Positions 49,154-62,911 of a stretch of 64,000 nucleotides of DNA are shown in pieces. Numbering within the stretch: the first letter of the stretch is position 1; each line of letters begins with the position of its first letter. The stretch spans positions 62,001 to 126,000 of the forward strand of contig JACKIV010000002.1 in NCBI GenBank assembly GCA_020638285.1, written 5' to 3'. Source of the stretch: Rhodospirillales bacterium (lineage in GTDB: Bacteria; Pseudomonadota; Alphaproteobacteria; Micavibrionales; Micavibrionaceae). The notes beneath the pieces are model-generated. The model saw only the letters and a program-made list of their open reading frames with translations. It had not been told where the DNA came from and made no database searches. Position numbers and translations under genes: made by a program.

Positions 49154-49505
49154 AGGAAATCAGTTTTTTGGGAAGGGGCCGCTTTTCGGGAGGGTATCCC
49201 GAAGGCGGCGCCTTCGGTCCGCACAATATCGGTTGACAAAGTTCCGATGTTGCGCCATACACAGCTCGCAAGAGATTCCGGGATAAACGTGAACGCACGG
49301 TTTCCGCGCAGCGGGTAGATTTTCGATATTCAGGGCCGATTCACCGGAAAATCAGGGGTGAACGCGGCTCTTTCGTGTTTGGAAGGGGATTGCGTCGTTT
49401 TTGACGCAGTGCAACGCAGGTTTTGACAGTCCGGGTGTGTTCGGTTCTGGATATGCGTTTGCCGGGTTCTCTTGGTTTTTCCAGAGTGCTTTGACAAGGG
49501 GCAGG
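49154..49505. other. rplL-rpoB intergenic region with hairpin and promoter
   Basis: 352 bases with no gene. It has an imperfect hairpin with a 12-bp stem (49179-49191 with 49197-49208, loop GGGTA) not followed by a T-run, so it is more like an RNA-processing or attenuation site than a terminator, and the promoter at 49233. 49262-49505 shows no further signal other than the Shine-Dalgarno AAGGGG before rpoB. Confidence 0.55.
49233..49261 (+). promoter_or_regulatory. rpoB-rpoC promoter
   Basis: TTGACA (49233-49238), a 17-base spacer, CATACA (49256-49261), 245 bases before rpoB, after the rplL-rpoB hairpin. It allows rpoBC to be transcribed independently of rplJL. Confidence 0.6.
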
Positions 49506-53936
<4,431 letters not shown>

Positions 53937-53960
53937 GGTCAGGAACGCAGGGCGTATAAA

Positions 53961-54266
53961 ATGAAGAAAATCTATGAAGTCAGAGTGAGTTTTCCCTCCG
54001 GGGACGATGCGCCGGAAGGTATTCGTGAAAACGGGATGCTGCGTACTCGCTGGCTCCATGCCGTCGAGGAGCTGGCTTTTCTTTCTGTCCTGCCGTCTCT
54101 CATGGAGACGTTCAGGAATGCTGGCGAGGTTTTGGAGGGCACGATTCCAAAACCGTCGCGGCGTGACCCGCGCGACGGGGAGGGTCGAGTGATTGAGGTC
54201 CGGATTCCCGAAGGGTTGGCGGAAAAGATCGCCGGGATTCCGGGGGTGTACGTGAACGAGATTTGA
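53961..54266 (+). CDS. small hypothetical protein between rpoB and rpoC
   Basis: 101 residues, starting MKKIYEVRVSFPSGDDAPEGIRENG and ending 'VIEVRIPEGLAEKIAGIPGVYVNEI'. A Shine-Dalgarno AGGAACGCAGGG is present. The gene is in the same direction, 24 bases after rpoB and 92 before rpoC, with normal composition and codon use. No family recognised; the two ends both carry 'EVR' strands around a helix ('WLHAVEELAFLSVLPSLMETF'), an alpha/beta layout. A gene between rpoB and rpoC is rare because the pair is normally adjacent. Confidence 0.65.
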   Translation: MKKIYEVRVSFPSGDDAPEGIRENGMLRTRWLHAVEELAFLSVLPSLMETFRNAGEVLEGTIPKPSRRDPRDGEGRVIEVRIPEGLAEKIAGIPGVYVNEI

Positions 54267-54358
54267 TGGATGTATTCATCGGTTTTTACCTGTGAATGGG
54301 AAGATTTCAGGCCGGGGTATACGGGAAAAATCAGGGCAAAGCAAAAGGGCAGAACGAC

Positions 54359-57300
54359 ATGAACGAACTGATGAATATTTTTGGACAGCCCGTCGGGCCG
54401 CAGTCCTTTGACAGCATCCGGATCTCGGTGTCTTCGCCGGAGCAGATCCTGAGCTGGTCTTTCGGCGAGGTGAAAAAGCCCGAGACGATCAATTACCGGA
54501 CGTTCAAACCGGAAAAAGATGGCTTGTTCTGCGCCCGGATCTTTGGCCCCATCAAGGATTACGAATGCTTGTGCGGAAAGTACAAGCGCATGAAATACAA
54601 GGGGATTATCTGCGAAAAATGCGGTGTTGAGGTGACGCTGACCAAGGTCCGGCGCGAGCGCATGGGACATATTCAACTGGCCAGCCCGGTCGCCCATATC
54701 TGGTTCCTCAAGTCCCTGCCCAGCCGCATCGGTCTGATGATGGATTTGACGCTGAAGGACCTTGAGAAAGTCCTGTATTTCGAAAGCTATCTGGTGATCG
54801 AGCCGGGTATGACCTCGCTCAAGCCGTTCCAGATTCTGACCGAAGACGAATATCTGACCGCGCAGGAGGAATTCGGGGATGGAAATTTCGAAGCCGGAAT
54901 CGGCGCCGAAGCCCTGAAGAAAGTCCTGAGCAAGGTTAATCTTGAGACGGAAAAGGTCAAGACCGAGCAGGATCTGGCCGATACGAATTCCGAAGCCAAG
55001 CGCAAGAAACTCGTCAAGCGCCTCAAGCTGATCGAGTCCTTTATCACCTCCGGCACGCGTCCGGAGTGGATGATTCTGGATGTGGTTCCGGTTTTGCCGC
55101 CCGAATTGCGCCCGCTCGTCCCGCTTGATGGCGGACGGTTCGCCACATCGGATCTGAACGATCTCTATCGCCGGGTCATCAACCGGAATAACCGTTTGAA
55201 GCGCCTGATGGAACTCAAGGCGCCCGACATCATCGTGCGCAACGAAAAGCGGATGCTTCAGGAGTCTGTTGACGCCCTGTTTGACAACGGGCGGCGCGGA
55301 CGGGTCATCACCGGAACGAACAAGCGTCCGCTCAAATCATTGTCCGACATGCTCAAAGGAAAGCAGGGCCGATTCCGCCAGAATCTGCTCGGCAAGCGGG
55401 TCGATTATTCGGGCCGATCGGTCATCGTTGTGGGTCCGGAACTGAAATTGCACCAGTGCGGACTCCCGAAGAAAATGGCGCTCGAACTCTTCAAGCCGTT
55501 CATCTATCACAAGCTTGAACTCTATGGGCTGGCCACCACCGTCAAGGCCGCCAAGAAAATGGTCGAGCGGGAACGGCCCGAGGTCTGGGATATTCTGGAA
55601 GAGGTTATCCGCGAACATCCCGTCATGCTCAACCGTGCTCCGACGTTGCACCGTCTGGGGATTCAGGCGTTTGAGCCCGTGTTGATCGAGGGCAAGGCGA
55701 TCCAGTTGCATCCGCTCGTCTGTACGGCGTTCAATGCGGACTTTGACGGCGACCAGATGGCCGTCCATGTGCCGCTGTCCGTCGAATCGCAGCTTGAAGC
55801 CCGCGTTCTGATGATGTCCACCAACAACATCCTCTCGCCCGCGAATGGCAAACCGATCATTGTGCCGACGCAGGATATTGTTCTGGGGTTGTATTACCTT
55901 TCCGTCATGCTCGAAAAGCAGCCCGGCGAAGGAATGGTTTTCCGGGATGTGGCCGAGATCCATCATGCGCTGGAGGCCAAGGCCGTTACGCTGCATGCCA
56001 AAATCAAATGCCGTTACAAAACCGTGGACGAAACGGGTGCACCCAAGACCGTAATCGTAGAGTCCACGCCGGGCCGGATGATTATGTCGGAACTCTTCCC
56101 CCGTCATCCGCAGCTTCCCTTCAGCCTCATCAATCAGGTGTTGACGAAGAAGGAAGTCTCGAACCTCATCGACATCATCTATCGCTATTGCGGTCAGAAA
56201 GACACGGTGATTTTCGCCGACCGGATGATGAAACTCGGGTTCCGTTATGCCTGTATTTCAGGGATTTCCTTCGGTAAGGACGATCTGGTTATTCCGGAGG
56301 ACAAGAGCAAGCTTGTCGAGTCTGCCGAAACCAAGGTCAAGGAATTCGAGCAGCAGTATCAGGATGGTCTGATTACCAAGGGCGAAAAATACAACAAGGT
56401 CGTGGATATCTGGTCCAAGTGCACCGACGATGTGGCGGACGCCATGATGAAGGGCATTTCCAGCCTTTCCACGGGCAAGCCGAACGCCGTCTACATGATG
56501 GCGCATTCCGGCGCCCGGGGGTCTGCGGCCCAGATTCGCCAGCTGGCCGGGATGCGGGGTCTGATGGCCAAGCCGTCAGGCGAGATCATCGAAACGCCGA
56601 TTATCTCGAACTTCAAGGAAGGTCTGTCGGTTCTAGAATACTTTAACTCGACTCACGGTGCACGAAAAGGTCTGGCCGATACGGCGCTCAAGACCGCGAA
56701 CTCCGGTTATCTGACGCGGCGTCTGGTCGACGTGGCGCAGGATGCGATCATCACGATTGATGATTGTGGCACGGAAAAAGGCGTGACTTCGCGCGCGGTC
56801 ATGTCCGGTGCGGACGTGGTTGTATCTTTGTCCGAACGGATTCTGGGGCGCACCGCAGCGGTGGATGTGGTCCATCCTTTGACCGGTACACCTATTGTTC
56901 GTGCGGGTGAGATGTTCGACGAAGTGGCCGCAGAAGAGGTTGAAACGGCTGGGGTCGACTCGGTTCTGGTGCGTTCTGTGCTGACGTGCGAGGCCGATGC
57001 CAACGGCATCTGCGCGAAATGTTACGGGCGCGATCTGGCCCGTGGAACGCCGGTTAATGTCGGCGAGGCCATCGGGGTTATGGCGGCCCAGTCGATCGGC
57101 GAGCCGGGGACCCAGCTCACCATGCGGACCTTCCACATTGGCGGGGCGGCGCAGCGGGGTGCGGAGCGTTCGGCGGTCGAGGCCACCATTGAGGCCACGG
57201 TCGAGGTGCGTCATCAGAACGTCGTGAAGAATTCCTCCGGCGTCCAGATCGTCATGAGCCGCAACACGGAAATCGTTCTGAAAGACGCGAAGGGGGCGGA

Positions 57301-58573
57301 GAAGGCCTCTCACCGTGTGCCGTACGGCGCGCGCCTGCATGTCGAGACCGGCGCGAAGGTCAAGCCGGGACACAAACTCGCCGAGTGGGATCCCTATACG
57401 GTTCCGATTCTGACGGAAAAAGACGGGGTGGCTCATTATTTCGATCTCGTCGAGGGCGTGTCGATTTCCGAGAAAATGGACGAAGCCACGGGGATTTCTT
57501 CCAAGGTCGTCATCGACTGGCGGTCCCAGCCCAAGGGCGGAACGCTCAAGCCCCGGATTGCGTTGCTGGACAAGAAGGGCGAGGTGATTACTCTGCCCAA
57601 CGGTCTGCCTGCGAACTACTACATGTCTGTGGATGCGATTTTGTCCGTTGAGAACGGACAGGAGGTCAAGGCCGGAGACATCATTGCACGGATTCCACGG
57701 GAGACGTCGAAGACGCGGGATATCACCGGCGGTCTGCCGCGTGTGGCCGAGTTGTTCGAGGCACGTCGTCCGAAGGACTTTGCGATTATCTCGGAAATCG
57801 ATGGCTATGTCGAATTCGGCAAGGACTATAAGTCCAAGCGCCGGATCGTCGTCAAGCCTGCGAGCGCCGATCAGGAGCCCCGCGAATATCTCATTCCCAA
57901 GGGGCGGCATCTGGCCGTGCACGAGGGAGATTTCGTCCGTCGCGGCGATGCGTTGCTGGACGGCGCACTGGTGCCGCACGACATTCTGGATGTGATGGGG
58001 GTTGAGGCTTTGGCCGAATATCTCATCAACGAAATTCAGGACGTCTACCGTCTGCAGGGCGTGAAGATCAACGACAAGCATATCGAGGTTATCACCCGCC
58101 AGATGATGCAAAAATCAGAGATCACCCATGCGGGCGACACAACCTTTCTTGTCGGCGAGACTGCGGATCGCGAGGAATTTTCGGAGGTCAACCAGAAATA
58201 TATCGAAGACGGGAAACAGGGTGCGCAGGCCAAGCCAATCCTTCAGGGGATTACCAAGGCTTCGCTCCAGACCCGGTCTTTTATTTCTGCGGCGTCCTTT
58301 CAGGAAACAACCCGCGTTCTCACCGAAGCGGCAACGCAAGGCAAGGTTGATACGCTTGCGGGCCTCAAGGAAAACGTCATTGTCGGGCGGTTGATTCCGG
58401 CAGGAACCGGCGCGTATGTGAACCATCTGCGCCGTCTGGCATCCCAGCGCGACCAAATCGCCATTGCGGCGGAGCAGCAGCAAAATGCAGCTCTGGCAGC
58501 ACAGGAAGCTGTTGAGTCTCCAGGGCAGGAAGACGAGGAAACTTCTCCTCCAACTCGGTCCGCCGCCGGATAA
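54359..58573 (+). CDS. rpoC: DNA-directed RNA polymerase subunit beta'
   Basis: Catalytic subunit with the metal-binding NADFDGDQMAVH loop. 1404 residues from ATG 54359. Zinc finger 1 is 'CLCGKYKRMKYKGIICEKCGVEV'. 'NRAPTLHRLGIQAFEPVLIEGKAIQLHPLVCTAFNADFDGDQMAVHVPLSVESQLEARVLMMSTNNIL', 'MMAHSGARGSAAQIRQLAGMRGLMAKPSGEIIETPI' and the trigger-loop region 'SLSERILGRTAAVDVV' follow. Zinc finger 2 is 'VLTCEADANGICAKCYGRDL'. The C-terminus ends in an Ala/Gln/Glu-rich tail. It ends just before a bidirectional terminator shared with convergent ssb. Confidence 0.98.
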   Translation: MNELMNIFGQPVGPQSFDSIRISVSSPEQILSWSFGEVKKPETINYRTFKPEKDGLFCARIFGPIKDYECLCGKYKRMKYKGIICEKCGVEVTLTKVRRERMGHIQLASPVAHIWFLKSLPSRIGLMMDLTLKDLEKVLYFESYLVIEPGMTSLKPFQILTEDEYLTAQEEFGDGNFEAGIGAEALKKVLSKVNLETEKVKTEQDLADTNSEAKRKKLVKRLKLIESFITSGTRPEWMILDVVPVLPPELRPLVPLDGGRFATSDLNDLYRRVINRNNRLKRLMELKAPDIIVRNEKRMLQESVDALFDNGRRGRVITGTNKRPLKSLSDMLKGKQGRFRQNLLGKRVDYSGRSVIVVGPELKLHQCGLPKKMALELFKPFIYHKLELYGLATTVKAAKKMVERERPEVWDILEEVIREHPVMLNRAPTLHRLGIQAFEPVLIEGKAIQLHPLVCTAFNADFDGDQMAVHVPLSVESQLEARVLMMSTNNILSPANGKPIIVPTQDIVLGLYYLSVMLEKQPGEGMVFRDVAEIHHALEAKAVTLHAKIKCRYKTVDETGAPKTVIVESTPGRMIMSELFPRHPQLPFSLINQVLTKKEVSNLIDIIYRYCGQKDTVIFADRMMKLGFRYACISGISFGKDDLVIPEDKSKLVESAETKVKEFEQQYQDGLITKGEKYNKVVDIWSKCTDDVADAMMKGISSLSTGKPNAVYMMAHSGARGSAAQIRQLAGMRGLMAKPSGEIIETPIISNFKEGLSVLEYFNSTHGARKGLADTALKTANSGYLTRRLVDVAQDAIITIDDCGTEKGVTSRAVMSGADVVVSLSERILGRTAAVDVVHPLTGTPIVRAGEMFDEVAAEEVETAGVDSVLVRSVLTCEADANGICAKCYGRDLARGTPVNVGEAIGVMAAQSIGEPGTQLTMRTFHIGGAAQRGAERSAVEATIEATVEVRHQNVVKNSSGVQIVMSRNTEIVLKDAKGAEKASHRVPYGARLHVETGAKVKPGHKLAEWDPYTVPILTEKDGVAHYFDLVEGVSISEKMDEATGISSKVVIDWRSQPKGGTLKPRIALLDKKGEVITLPNGLPANYYMSVDAILSVENGQEVKAGDIIARIPRETSKTRDITGGLPRVAELFEARRPKDFAIISEIDGYVEFGKDYKSKRRIVVKPASADQEPREYLIPKGRHLAVHEGDFVRRGDALLDGALVPHDILDVMGVEALAEYLINEIQDVYRLQGVKINDKHIEVITRQMMQKSEITHAGDTTFLVGETADREEFSEVNQKYIEDGKQGAQAKPILQGITKASLQTRSFISAASFQETTRVLTEAATQGKVDTLAGLKENVIVGRLIPAGTGAYVNHLRRLASQRDQIAIAAEQQQNAALAAQEAVESPGQEDEETSPPTRSAAG

Positions 58574-58593
58574 TTCTGGTGGGAAAAGAGTAG

Positions 58594-58623
58594 AAAAAGG
58601 GCGGCCCGCAAGCCGCCCTTTTT
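58594..58623. terminator. bidirectional terminator between rpoC and ssb
   Basis: AGGGCGGC (58598-58605) / GCCGCCCT (58612-58619) with loop CCGCAA, flanked by AAAAA on the left and TTTTT on the right. It can terminate both rpoC (+) and ssb (-). Confidence 0.9.
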
Positions 58624-58642
58624 GTGTCCGATGATGTGTGTC

Positions 58643-59134
58643 CTAAAACGGAATATCGTCGTCGATCGGGCCGGGGGCAGCAGAAGATGTGCCGGTGGCC
58701 GCATATCCCTGAGACGATCCACCGCCCTGGGCAAAATCGTTTCCGCCCGATCCATAGTCATTCGCGCCCGATCCGCTTCCGCCGCGTCCGTCGAGCATGG
58801 TCAGTTCGCCTCGGAAAGGCCGCAGGACAATTTCCGTGATGTATTTTTCCTGACCGTCCCGGTCGGTGTATTTACGGGACTCGACCTGACCTTCGATATA
58901 AACCTTCGCGCCTTTTTTCAGATATTGCTCGGCCACATTAACGAGGGGCTGATTAAAGATCACGATTTTGTGCCATTGGGTTCGTTCCTGACGTTGGCCG
59001 GACTGTTTGTCCTTCCACGACTCGGACGTGGCCAGCGAGAGGTTTGCCACACGGTCGCCCGACTGCATCGTGCGGACTTCCGGGTCTGCCCCCAGATTTC
59101 CAACCAGAATCACCTTGTTGACGCTTCCCGCCAT
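58643..59134 (-). CDS. ssb: single-stranded DNA-binding protein
   Basis: 163 residues. The OB-fold core is 'NKVILVGNLGADPEVRTMQSGDRVANLSLATSESWKDK' with 'TQWHKIVIFNQPLVNVAEQYLKKGAKVYIEGQVESRKYTDRDGQEKYITEIVLRPFRGELTML'. A Gly/Ser/Asn-rich linker (about 115-145) ends in the acidic tip 'DDDIPF', the motif for partner proteins. It is normal for the family. The convergent rpoC terminator serves both genes. Confidence 0.97.
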   Translation of the reverse strand: MAGSVNKVILVGNLGADPEVRTMQSGDRVANLSLATSESWKDKQSGQRQERTQWHKIVIFNQPLVNVAEQYLKKGAKVYIEGQVESRKYTDRDGQEKYITEIVLRPFRGELTMLDGRGGSGSGANDYGSGGNDFAQGGGSSQGYAATGTSSAAPGPIDDDIPF

Positions 59135-59341
59135 GGATGTTGTTCCTTGTTTGTGAAAGAGGATCTGAATGGGTGAACTTTACGAGACTTCTCGGGTAAA
59201 AAAAAGCTTTTTTGCAAAATGTTCTGAATAGCCTTTCACGCAGCCTATCGCTTTTTTCTGGATTTCGATGTAATCTCGTTCGGCGTTGTCGGCGCAGGGT
59301 TTTCCGGAAGTCTATACAAACGACAGGGTCGAGCGTTCGCC

Positions 59342-60142
59342 ATGAAATATTTTCTGCGCTTTTCTGCGGGTTTCGGGTCTTTTCTGTTTAGTGTCCTGTC
59401 CGGAGTGCAAGCTTTCGCTGCGATTGAGGGTGCGCCCAAGCCGTGGGAAATTGCGCTTCAACCTCCCGGTTCCCCATCCGCGGCGCGGATGGATGATTTT
59501 CATACGCTCTTAATCTGGATCATTGGTGCGATTTCTGTTTTCGTGACGGGTTTGCTGATTTACGTTATGGCGCGGTTTAATGCACGCGCCAATCCGAAGC
59601 CTTCGGCCACCACGCATAACACGATGCTGGAGGTTTTGTGGACGGTCGTGCCGATTGTGATTTTGATCGTCATCGCGGTCCCGTCTTTCAAGCTGCTTTA
59701 CTATGCGGACCGGACGCCGAACCCTGAAATGACGCTGAAAGTCACGGGATATCAATGGTATTGGGGGTATGAATACCCGGATCAGGACGGGATTTCGTTC
59801 AACGCCTATATGATTCCCGATAGGGAGATTGATTCGTCCAAGGATCAGGTCCGACTTTTGTCCACAGATAATCCCGTCGTTTTGCCGGTAGAGACGAACA
59901 TCCAGATTCTGGTTACGGCGGCGGATGTCATTCATTCTTTCGCGTTGCCGTCCTTGGGGATCAAGACTGACGCGGTTCCGGGGCGAATTAATGAAACCTG
60001 GGTGCGGATTACAAAGCCGGGGACCTATTTCGGCCAGTGTTCCGAGCTGTGTGGAAAAGATCATGCTTTTATGCCGATTGAAGTCAAGGCGGTCAGCAAG
60101 GACGATTTTGCAAAATGGGTGGCGGAAAAGAAGGGACCTTGA
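59342..60142 (+). CDS. ctaC: cytochrome c oxidase subunit II
   Basis: Carries the CuA centre that accepts electrons from cytochrome c. 266 residues with a signal-like hydrophobic N-terminus, two membrane helices ('FHTLLIWIIGAISVFVTGLLIYVMARFN' and 'TMLEVLWTVVPIVILIVIAVPSF') and the cupredoxin domain. 'MTLKVTGYQWYWGYEYPDQDG' and 'HSFALPSLGIKTDAVPGRINETW' precede the CuA ligand block 'FGQCSELCGKDHAFMPIEV', in which both Cys, the His and the Met are present. Subunit I (ctaD) does not follow; ctaG and ctaE are about 49 kb away. Confidence 0.95.
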   Translation: MKYFLRFSAGFGSFLFSVLSGVQAFAAIEGAPKPWEIALQPPGSPSAARMDDFHTLLIWIIGAISVFVTGLLIYVMARFNARANPKPSATTHNTMLEVLWTVVPIVILIVIAVPSFKLLYYADRTPNPEMTLKVTGYQWYWGYEYPDQDGISFNAYMIPDREIDSSKDQVRLLSTDNPVVLPVETNIQILVTAADVIHSFALPSLGIKTDAVPGRINETWVRITKPGTYFGQCSELCGKDHAFMPIEVKAVSKDDFAKWVAEKKGP

Positions 60143-60161
60143 TATTTTTCGTAATACAGTG

Positions 60162-60190
60162 TTGACGAGGGGAAAAGATAGGTGTACGAT
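60162..60190 (+). promoter_or_regulatory. promoter for the gene at 60246
   Basis: TTGACG (60162-60167), a 17-base spacer, TACGAT (60185-60190), 56 bases before the ATG. It supports the gene being real and separate from ctaC. Confidence 0.65.
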
Positions 60191-60245
60191 CTCCTTGGTG
60201 TTTAAGAAAACGGGTTTATAAAAAATCAGGCAGGGATTTTTCGAA

Positions 60246-60863
60246 ATGGGAATGGCGGGTCAGGCCTTTGGTGAGGCTGGTGGGTCGTGTTTTTCCTCTC
60301 GGATCAAAGAGAGTATCAAGGCCGGTGAGGGGGTTGCGCGGGATTTGTGTGAACCCGTTCGTGGAAACGCGGACCCGGATCTTCTGGCGGTTTTGCGCCA
60401 GACGTTTCAGTTCTTTCTCAAGGGTGCCATCAGTCTTCACAGGAAGGGCCGCCGGGCGGATTTTTGGGGCAGGCCTTCTCTTGAGGAGCGGCAAGCCAAT
60501 TTCTGTGCCCAGCTTATGCAGGTTTCTGCAGTGGTCGCGATGGCCCGATTTCTTGAGGAGACGGGAGTTGGAAACCGGATTGACTGGCAGAGTGTTGCTC
60601 AAGCCATCCCTTCTGAAATTATTCCCGGAAAATCGATTACCCCCTGTGTCGCACGTCAATATACAGCGGTTTTTGCGCGCAGCGTCGGCCCTGACCGGGT
60701 TTTGGTTGACGCTTTGCCGGAGATCATCTCTGAGGAGGCCGGTTTGTCTTCTTGTTTCAGGGCGTTGGGGCTCCCCGAGCAACCAGATCCATTCGTTCAG
60801 GGCAGGCGGATGCATCGAAGGACAGCGCGGCCAGAAAAGATCCCGGTTTTTGTTGCTGCGTGA
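60246..60863 (+). CDS. hypothetical protein downstream of ctaC
   Basis: 205 residues, soluble-looking. The helix-rich part 'DPDLLAVLRQTFQFFLKGAISLHRKGR' and 'ANFCAQLMQVSAVVAMARFLEETGVGNRIDWQSVAQAIP' suggests a mainly alpha-helical protein, followed by 'RQYTAVFARSVGPDRVLVDALPEIISEEAGL' and a basic tail. No family recognised. A consensus promoter precedes it. Two other frames are open here (60268-60969 plus, and a minus-strand frame), but their translations look like noise (Arg/Pro rich). It is convergent with the pilin-like gene at 60871 (7-base gap). Confidence 0.6.
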   Translation: MGMAGQAFGEAGGSCFSSRIKESIKAGEGVARDLCEPVRGNADPDLLAVLRQTFQFFLKGAISLHRKGRRADFWGRPSLEERQANFCAQLMQVSAVVAMARFLEETGVGNRIDWQSVAQAIPSEIIPGKSITPCVARQYTAVFARSVGPDRVLVDALPEIISEEAGLSSCFRALGLPEQPDPFVQGRRMHRRTARPEKIPVFVAA

Positions 60864-60870
60864 TAGGTTC

Positions 60871-61569
60871 TCACGGGCAGGTGGGGACGGCACCCGAAAG
60901 ACGGGTAATTCTGACCCGAAAGCAGGTTCGTCCGTTGGCACATTCGACCGTCTGGCCGCTCGCGACTGAGTCCAGCTTGACCGCTCCGCTTGTGGCGTCG
61001 ATAATATCGGCCTCACAATCTGAATACATGGAATCGATTTTTTGGAGCGCCGTCTGGATGTATGGGTCCGTCTTGGGTGTGCCGATCCAGAAAAAAACGC
61101 CGTCCGAGCCATTGTACCATTCCCAGTCTTCAAAAAGATCAGGTGGCGGAGGCATGAACTTTCCAGAGTTTCCAGAAAATAGAGGTGTGTGGTTCTTGTC
61201 GTCACCCGGGTTGCCTGGGCAGCGCAGATGAGCAACCTTGCGGTCACCCGCGGGCCCGATGGTTGCGCCGGTGAAATGAAGGGAATCAGGGTTAACAGGG
61301 TAGACTTTCGATGCGCCGGGATCCGTTCCCGTTCCTGTGCTGTCAATCGTGGCGTCCCCGCCCCGCCAGGACAGAACGCATTCTTGAACGGCGCTCGTAA
61401 TAAAATCGGCTTGCGCCTTGATATCGGAAGCTAGTTTATAGGTATTCTGAGACGATGTTTGCTGGCTCGATGGCTCCATAAACGTCACAGTCAAAGCGGC
61501 GAGAAGCGCGATGGCAATCAGGATGTAAATGAGGGCGCTGCCGCTTTCCGTGCGAGGGGCGGTATCCAT
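60871..61569 (-). CDS. pilin-like membrane protein 1
   Basis: 232 residues from ATG 61569. A charged N-terminus ('APRTESGSALIYILIAIALLAALTVTFME') leads to one hydrophobic helix, much like class III/type IV pilins but without the Gly-Phe-Thr motif. The external domain has several Cys pairs ('VQECVLSWRGGD', 'LRCPGNPGDDK', 'DCEADI', 'VECANGRTCFRVRI'). A Cys near the C-terminus ('VPTCP') matches the next gene's layout. Similar in design to the protein encoded at 61578. It starts within the final codons of that gene (overlap-like junction), so they are cotranscribed. Possible minor pilin; inferred. Confidence 0.7.
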   Translation of the reverse strand: MDTAPRTESGSALIYILIAIALLAALTVTFMEPSSQQTSSQNTYKLASDIKAQADFITSAVQECVLSWRGGDATIDSTGTGTDPGASKVYPVNPDSLHFTGATIGPAGDRKVAHLRCPGNPGDDKNHTPLFSGNSGKFMPPPPDLFEDWEWYNGSDGVFFWIGTPKTDPYIQTALQKIDSMYSDCEADIIDATSGAVKLDSVASGQTVECANGRTCFRVRITRLSGAVPTCP

Positions 61570-61577
61570 CGGAAATA

Positions 61578-62315
61578 TCACCGCTCGACAAGGGCGTGGT
61601 AATAAACGTAGTCTCCAGGAGAAGCCACCGGACCATTACGGAAACATCCGAACGGCTGTCCGTCAAAGGACCCACCGGCATCGGCGATGTCTTCTTCGTC
61701 GGTTCCCGCCGGGAAGGTTACAGACGTTCCCCCCGGTCCATCCGGATCAACCATATCCTTGGTATATTCAGCGGAAAGGTCTGCCGTCAGAACCGGCGGC
61801 GGGCTTGGAAGACCCAGCTGGGAATTGACTTTGTTACAGACTGACAGAGTTACACCGGGCAAAAAGGCGATGAGGTCGTTACCATCCGCTCCTGCTGTGC
61901 CGATATCCGGTATTTCCAGATCGGCATTGAAATGCCAAGGCCCCGGGTTTCCGGAAGCCATGAGGTCGCCCGGTGCATCGGCGGATGTGGCCCCACCGCC
62001 CGCAGGGTGAAAGACCCCGACGGCATTGGATTCAAGATTGGCGAAATCGGAAGGAGTATTGAAATTCAGGGAAGAAACTGCGGTGCCTCCAACAACCATC
62101 CGGACAATGGCGGTACGAATTGAGGCCGGATACTGAGTCATTTGGGCGCTGTTGACCAGATTGGTCTCGGAACCTGCGTCACCGGAGCCAGATCGACTCG
62201 ACTGTGTCACGGCATAAGACAGGGCGGCAAACAGGGCAACGGCGATCAGGATCAGAAACAGGACGTTTCCGTCCTGACCTTTCTCTGAAGACTGCGTATA
62301 CAATGGGCTGCTCAT
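61578..62315 (-). CDS. pilin-like membrane protein 2
   Basis: 245 residues with the Shine-Dalgarno AGAGGAGAT. The N-terminus 'EKGQDGNVLFLILIAVALFAALSYAVTQSSR' again gives one membrane helix near the start, then a Gly/Ala/Asp-rich external domain ending in 'GCFRNGPVASPGDYVYYHALVER'. Its relation to the neighbour at 60871 (similar helix position and length) suggests two pilin-like paralogues. No canonical prepilin cleavage site was confirmed. It shares an operon with 60871 and follows the 179-residue gene. Confidence 0.7.
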   Translation of the reverse strand: MSSPLYTQSSEKGQDGNVLFLILIAVALFAALSYAVTQSSRSGSGDAGSETNLVNSAQMTQYPASIRTAIVRMVVGGTAVSSLNFNTPSDFANLESNAVGVFHPAGGGATSADAPGDLMASGNPGPWHFNADLEIPDIGTAGADGNDLIAFLPGVTLSVCNKVNSQLGLPSPPPVLTADLSAEYTKDMVDPDGPGGTSVTFPAGTDEEDIADAGGSFDGQPFGCFRNGPVASPGDYVYYHALVER

Positions 62316-62371
62316 TAAAAATCTCCTCTTGATATCCTGACGCTTTTTACAGCGTTCGTAAACCCCTATTT

Positions 62372-62911
62372 TCAGTCACCTGTTTTTGTTTCAACAACGG
62401 AAACCTTGTTAATCTTTAACGATGCGGCCAGTTGAAATGTCTGGCATTCGCGTCCAACGCAAAACCGATCAATATTGACACGCCAGCCTTGCCCGCCATT
62501 TTGGACATGGGCGATGGCTTCACGGAATTCGCCGTATCCGGCGGTGGATTTGGAGGAGATCATAATAGAAGAGCCGTTGCTCTTGATATCAATGTTTTTG
62601 TATCCGTCTTTCATGCCGGTCACAAAGTTTGTAACGTCTGTTTTGGGAACGGGGATGTCCTGAATCTTTGGGACGGGGGGGAGCAGGGCCTCGGTTTCCT
62701 GAAGCTTGGCGCGCAGCTCGATCAGACCCTTGACCTGCATGGTTGTGAAAAGACCCAGAGCACCCGCCGAGGCCCATGCAATGCCCGCGGCGATCAGGAC
62801 GGTTTGTCCTGCCGCGATGGGGAGTTTTTCCAGAAAAGCGTTCAGATCCGCCGCCGCTTGCGGGCTTGCGAGGCGTTGGAGCTTGTGCCAGTCGAACGAC
62901 CTGAGATTCAT
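62372..62911 (-). CDS. single-pass membrane protein, PilO-like design
   Basis: 179 residues: a short cytoplasmic N-terminus with 'FDWHKLQRLASPQAAADLNAFLEK', one helix ('AAGQTVLIAAGIAWASAGALGLF'), then an external coiled-coil segment ('KGLIELRAKLQETEALLPPVPKIQDIPV') and a small alpha/beta domain ('GEFREAIAHVQNGGQGWRVNIDRFCVGRECQTFQLAASLKI'). The layout resembles alignment proteins such as PilO or GspM, but no family match is claimed. It is followed 56 bases later by the pilin-like gene. Confidence 0.55.
   Translation of the reverse strand: MNLRSFDWHKLQRLASPQAAADLNAFLEKLPIAAGQTVLIAAGIAWASAGALGLFTTMQVKGLIELRAKLQETEALLPPVPKIQDIPVPKTDVTNFVTGMKDGYKNIDIKSNGSSIMISSKSTAGYGEFREAIAHVQNGGQGWRVNIDRFCVGRECQTFQLAASLKINKVSVVETKTGD

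Noticed and set aside
56633..58111. 492-codon minus-strand frame inside rpoC
   Set aside because: Shadow frame; rpoC is complete and canonical.
60216..61346. 376-codon minus-strand frame near the pilin-like gene
   Set aside because: Arg/Pro/Ser-rich translation without structure; the region is better explained by 60246 (+) with a promoter and 60871 (-) with a helix and paired Cys.
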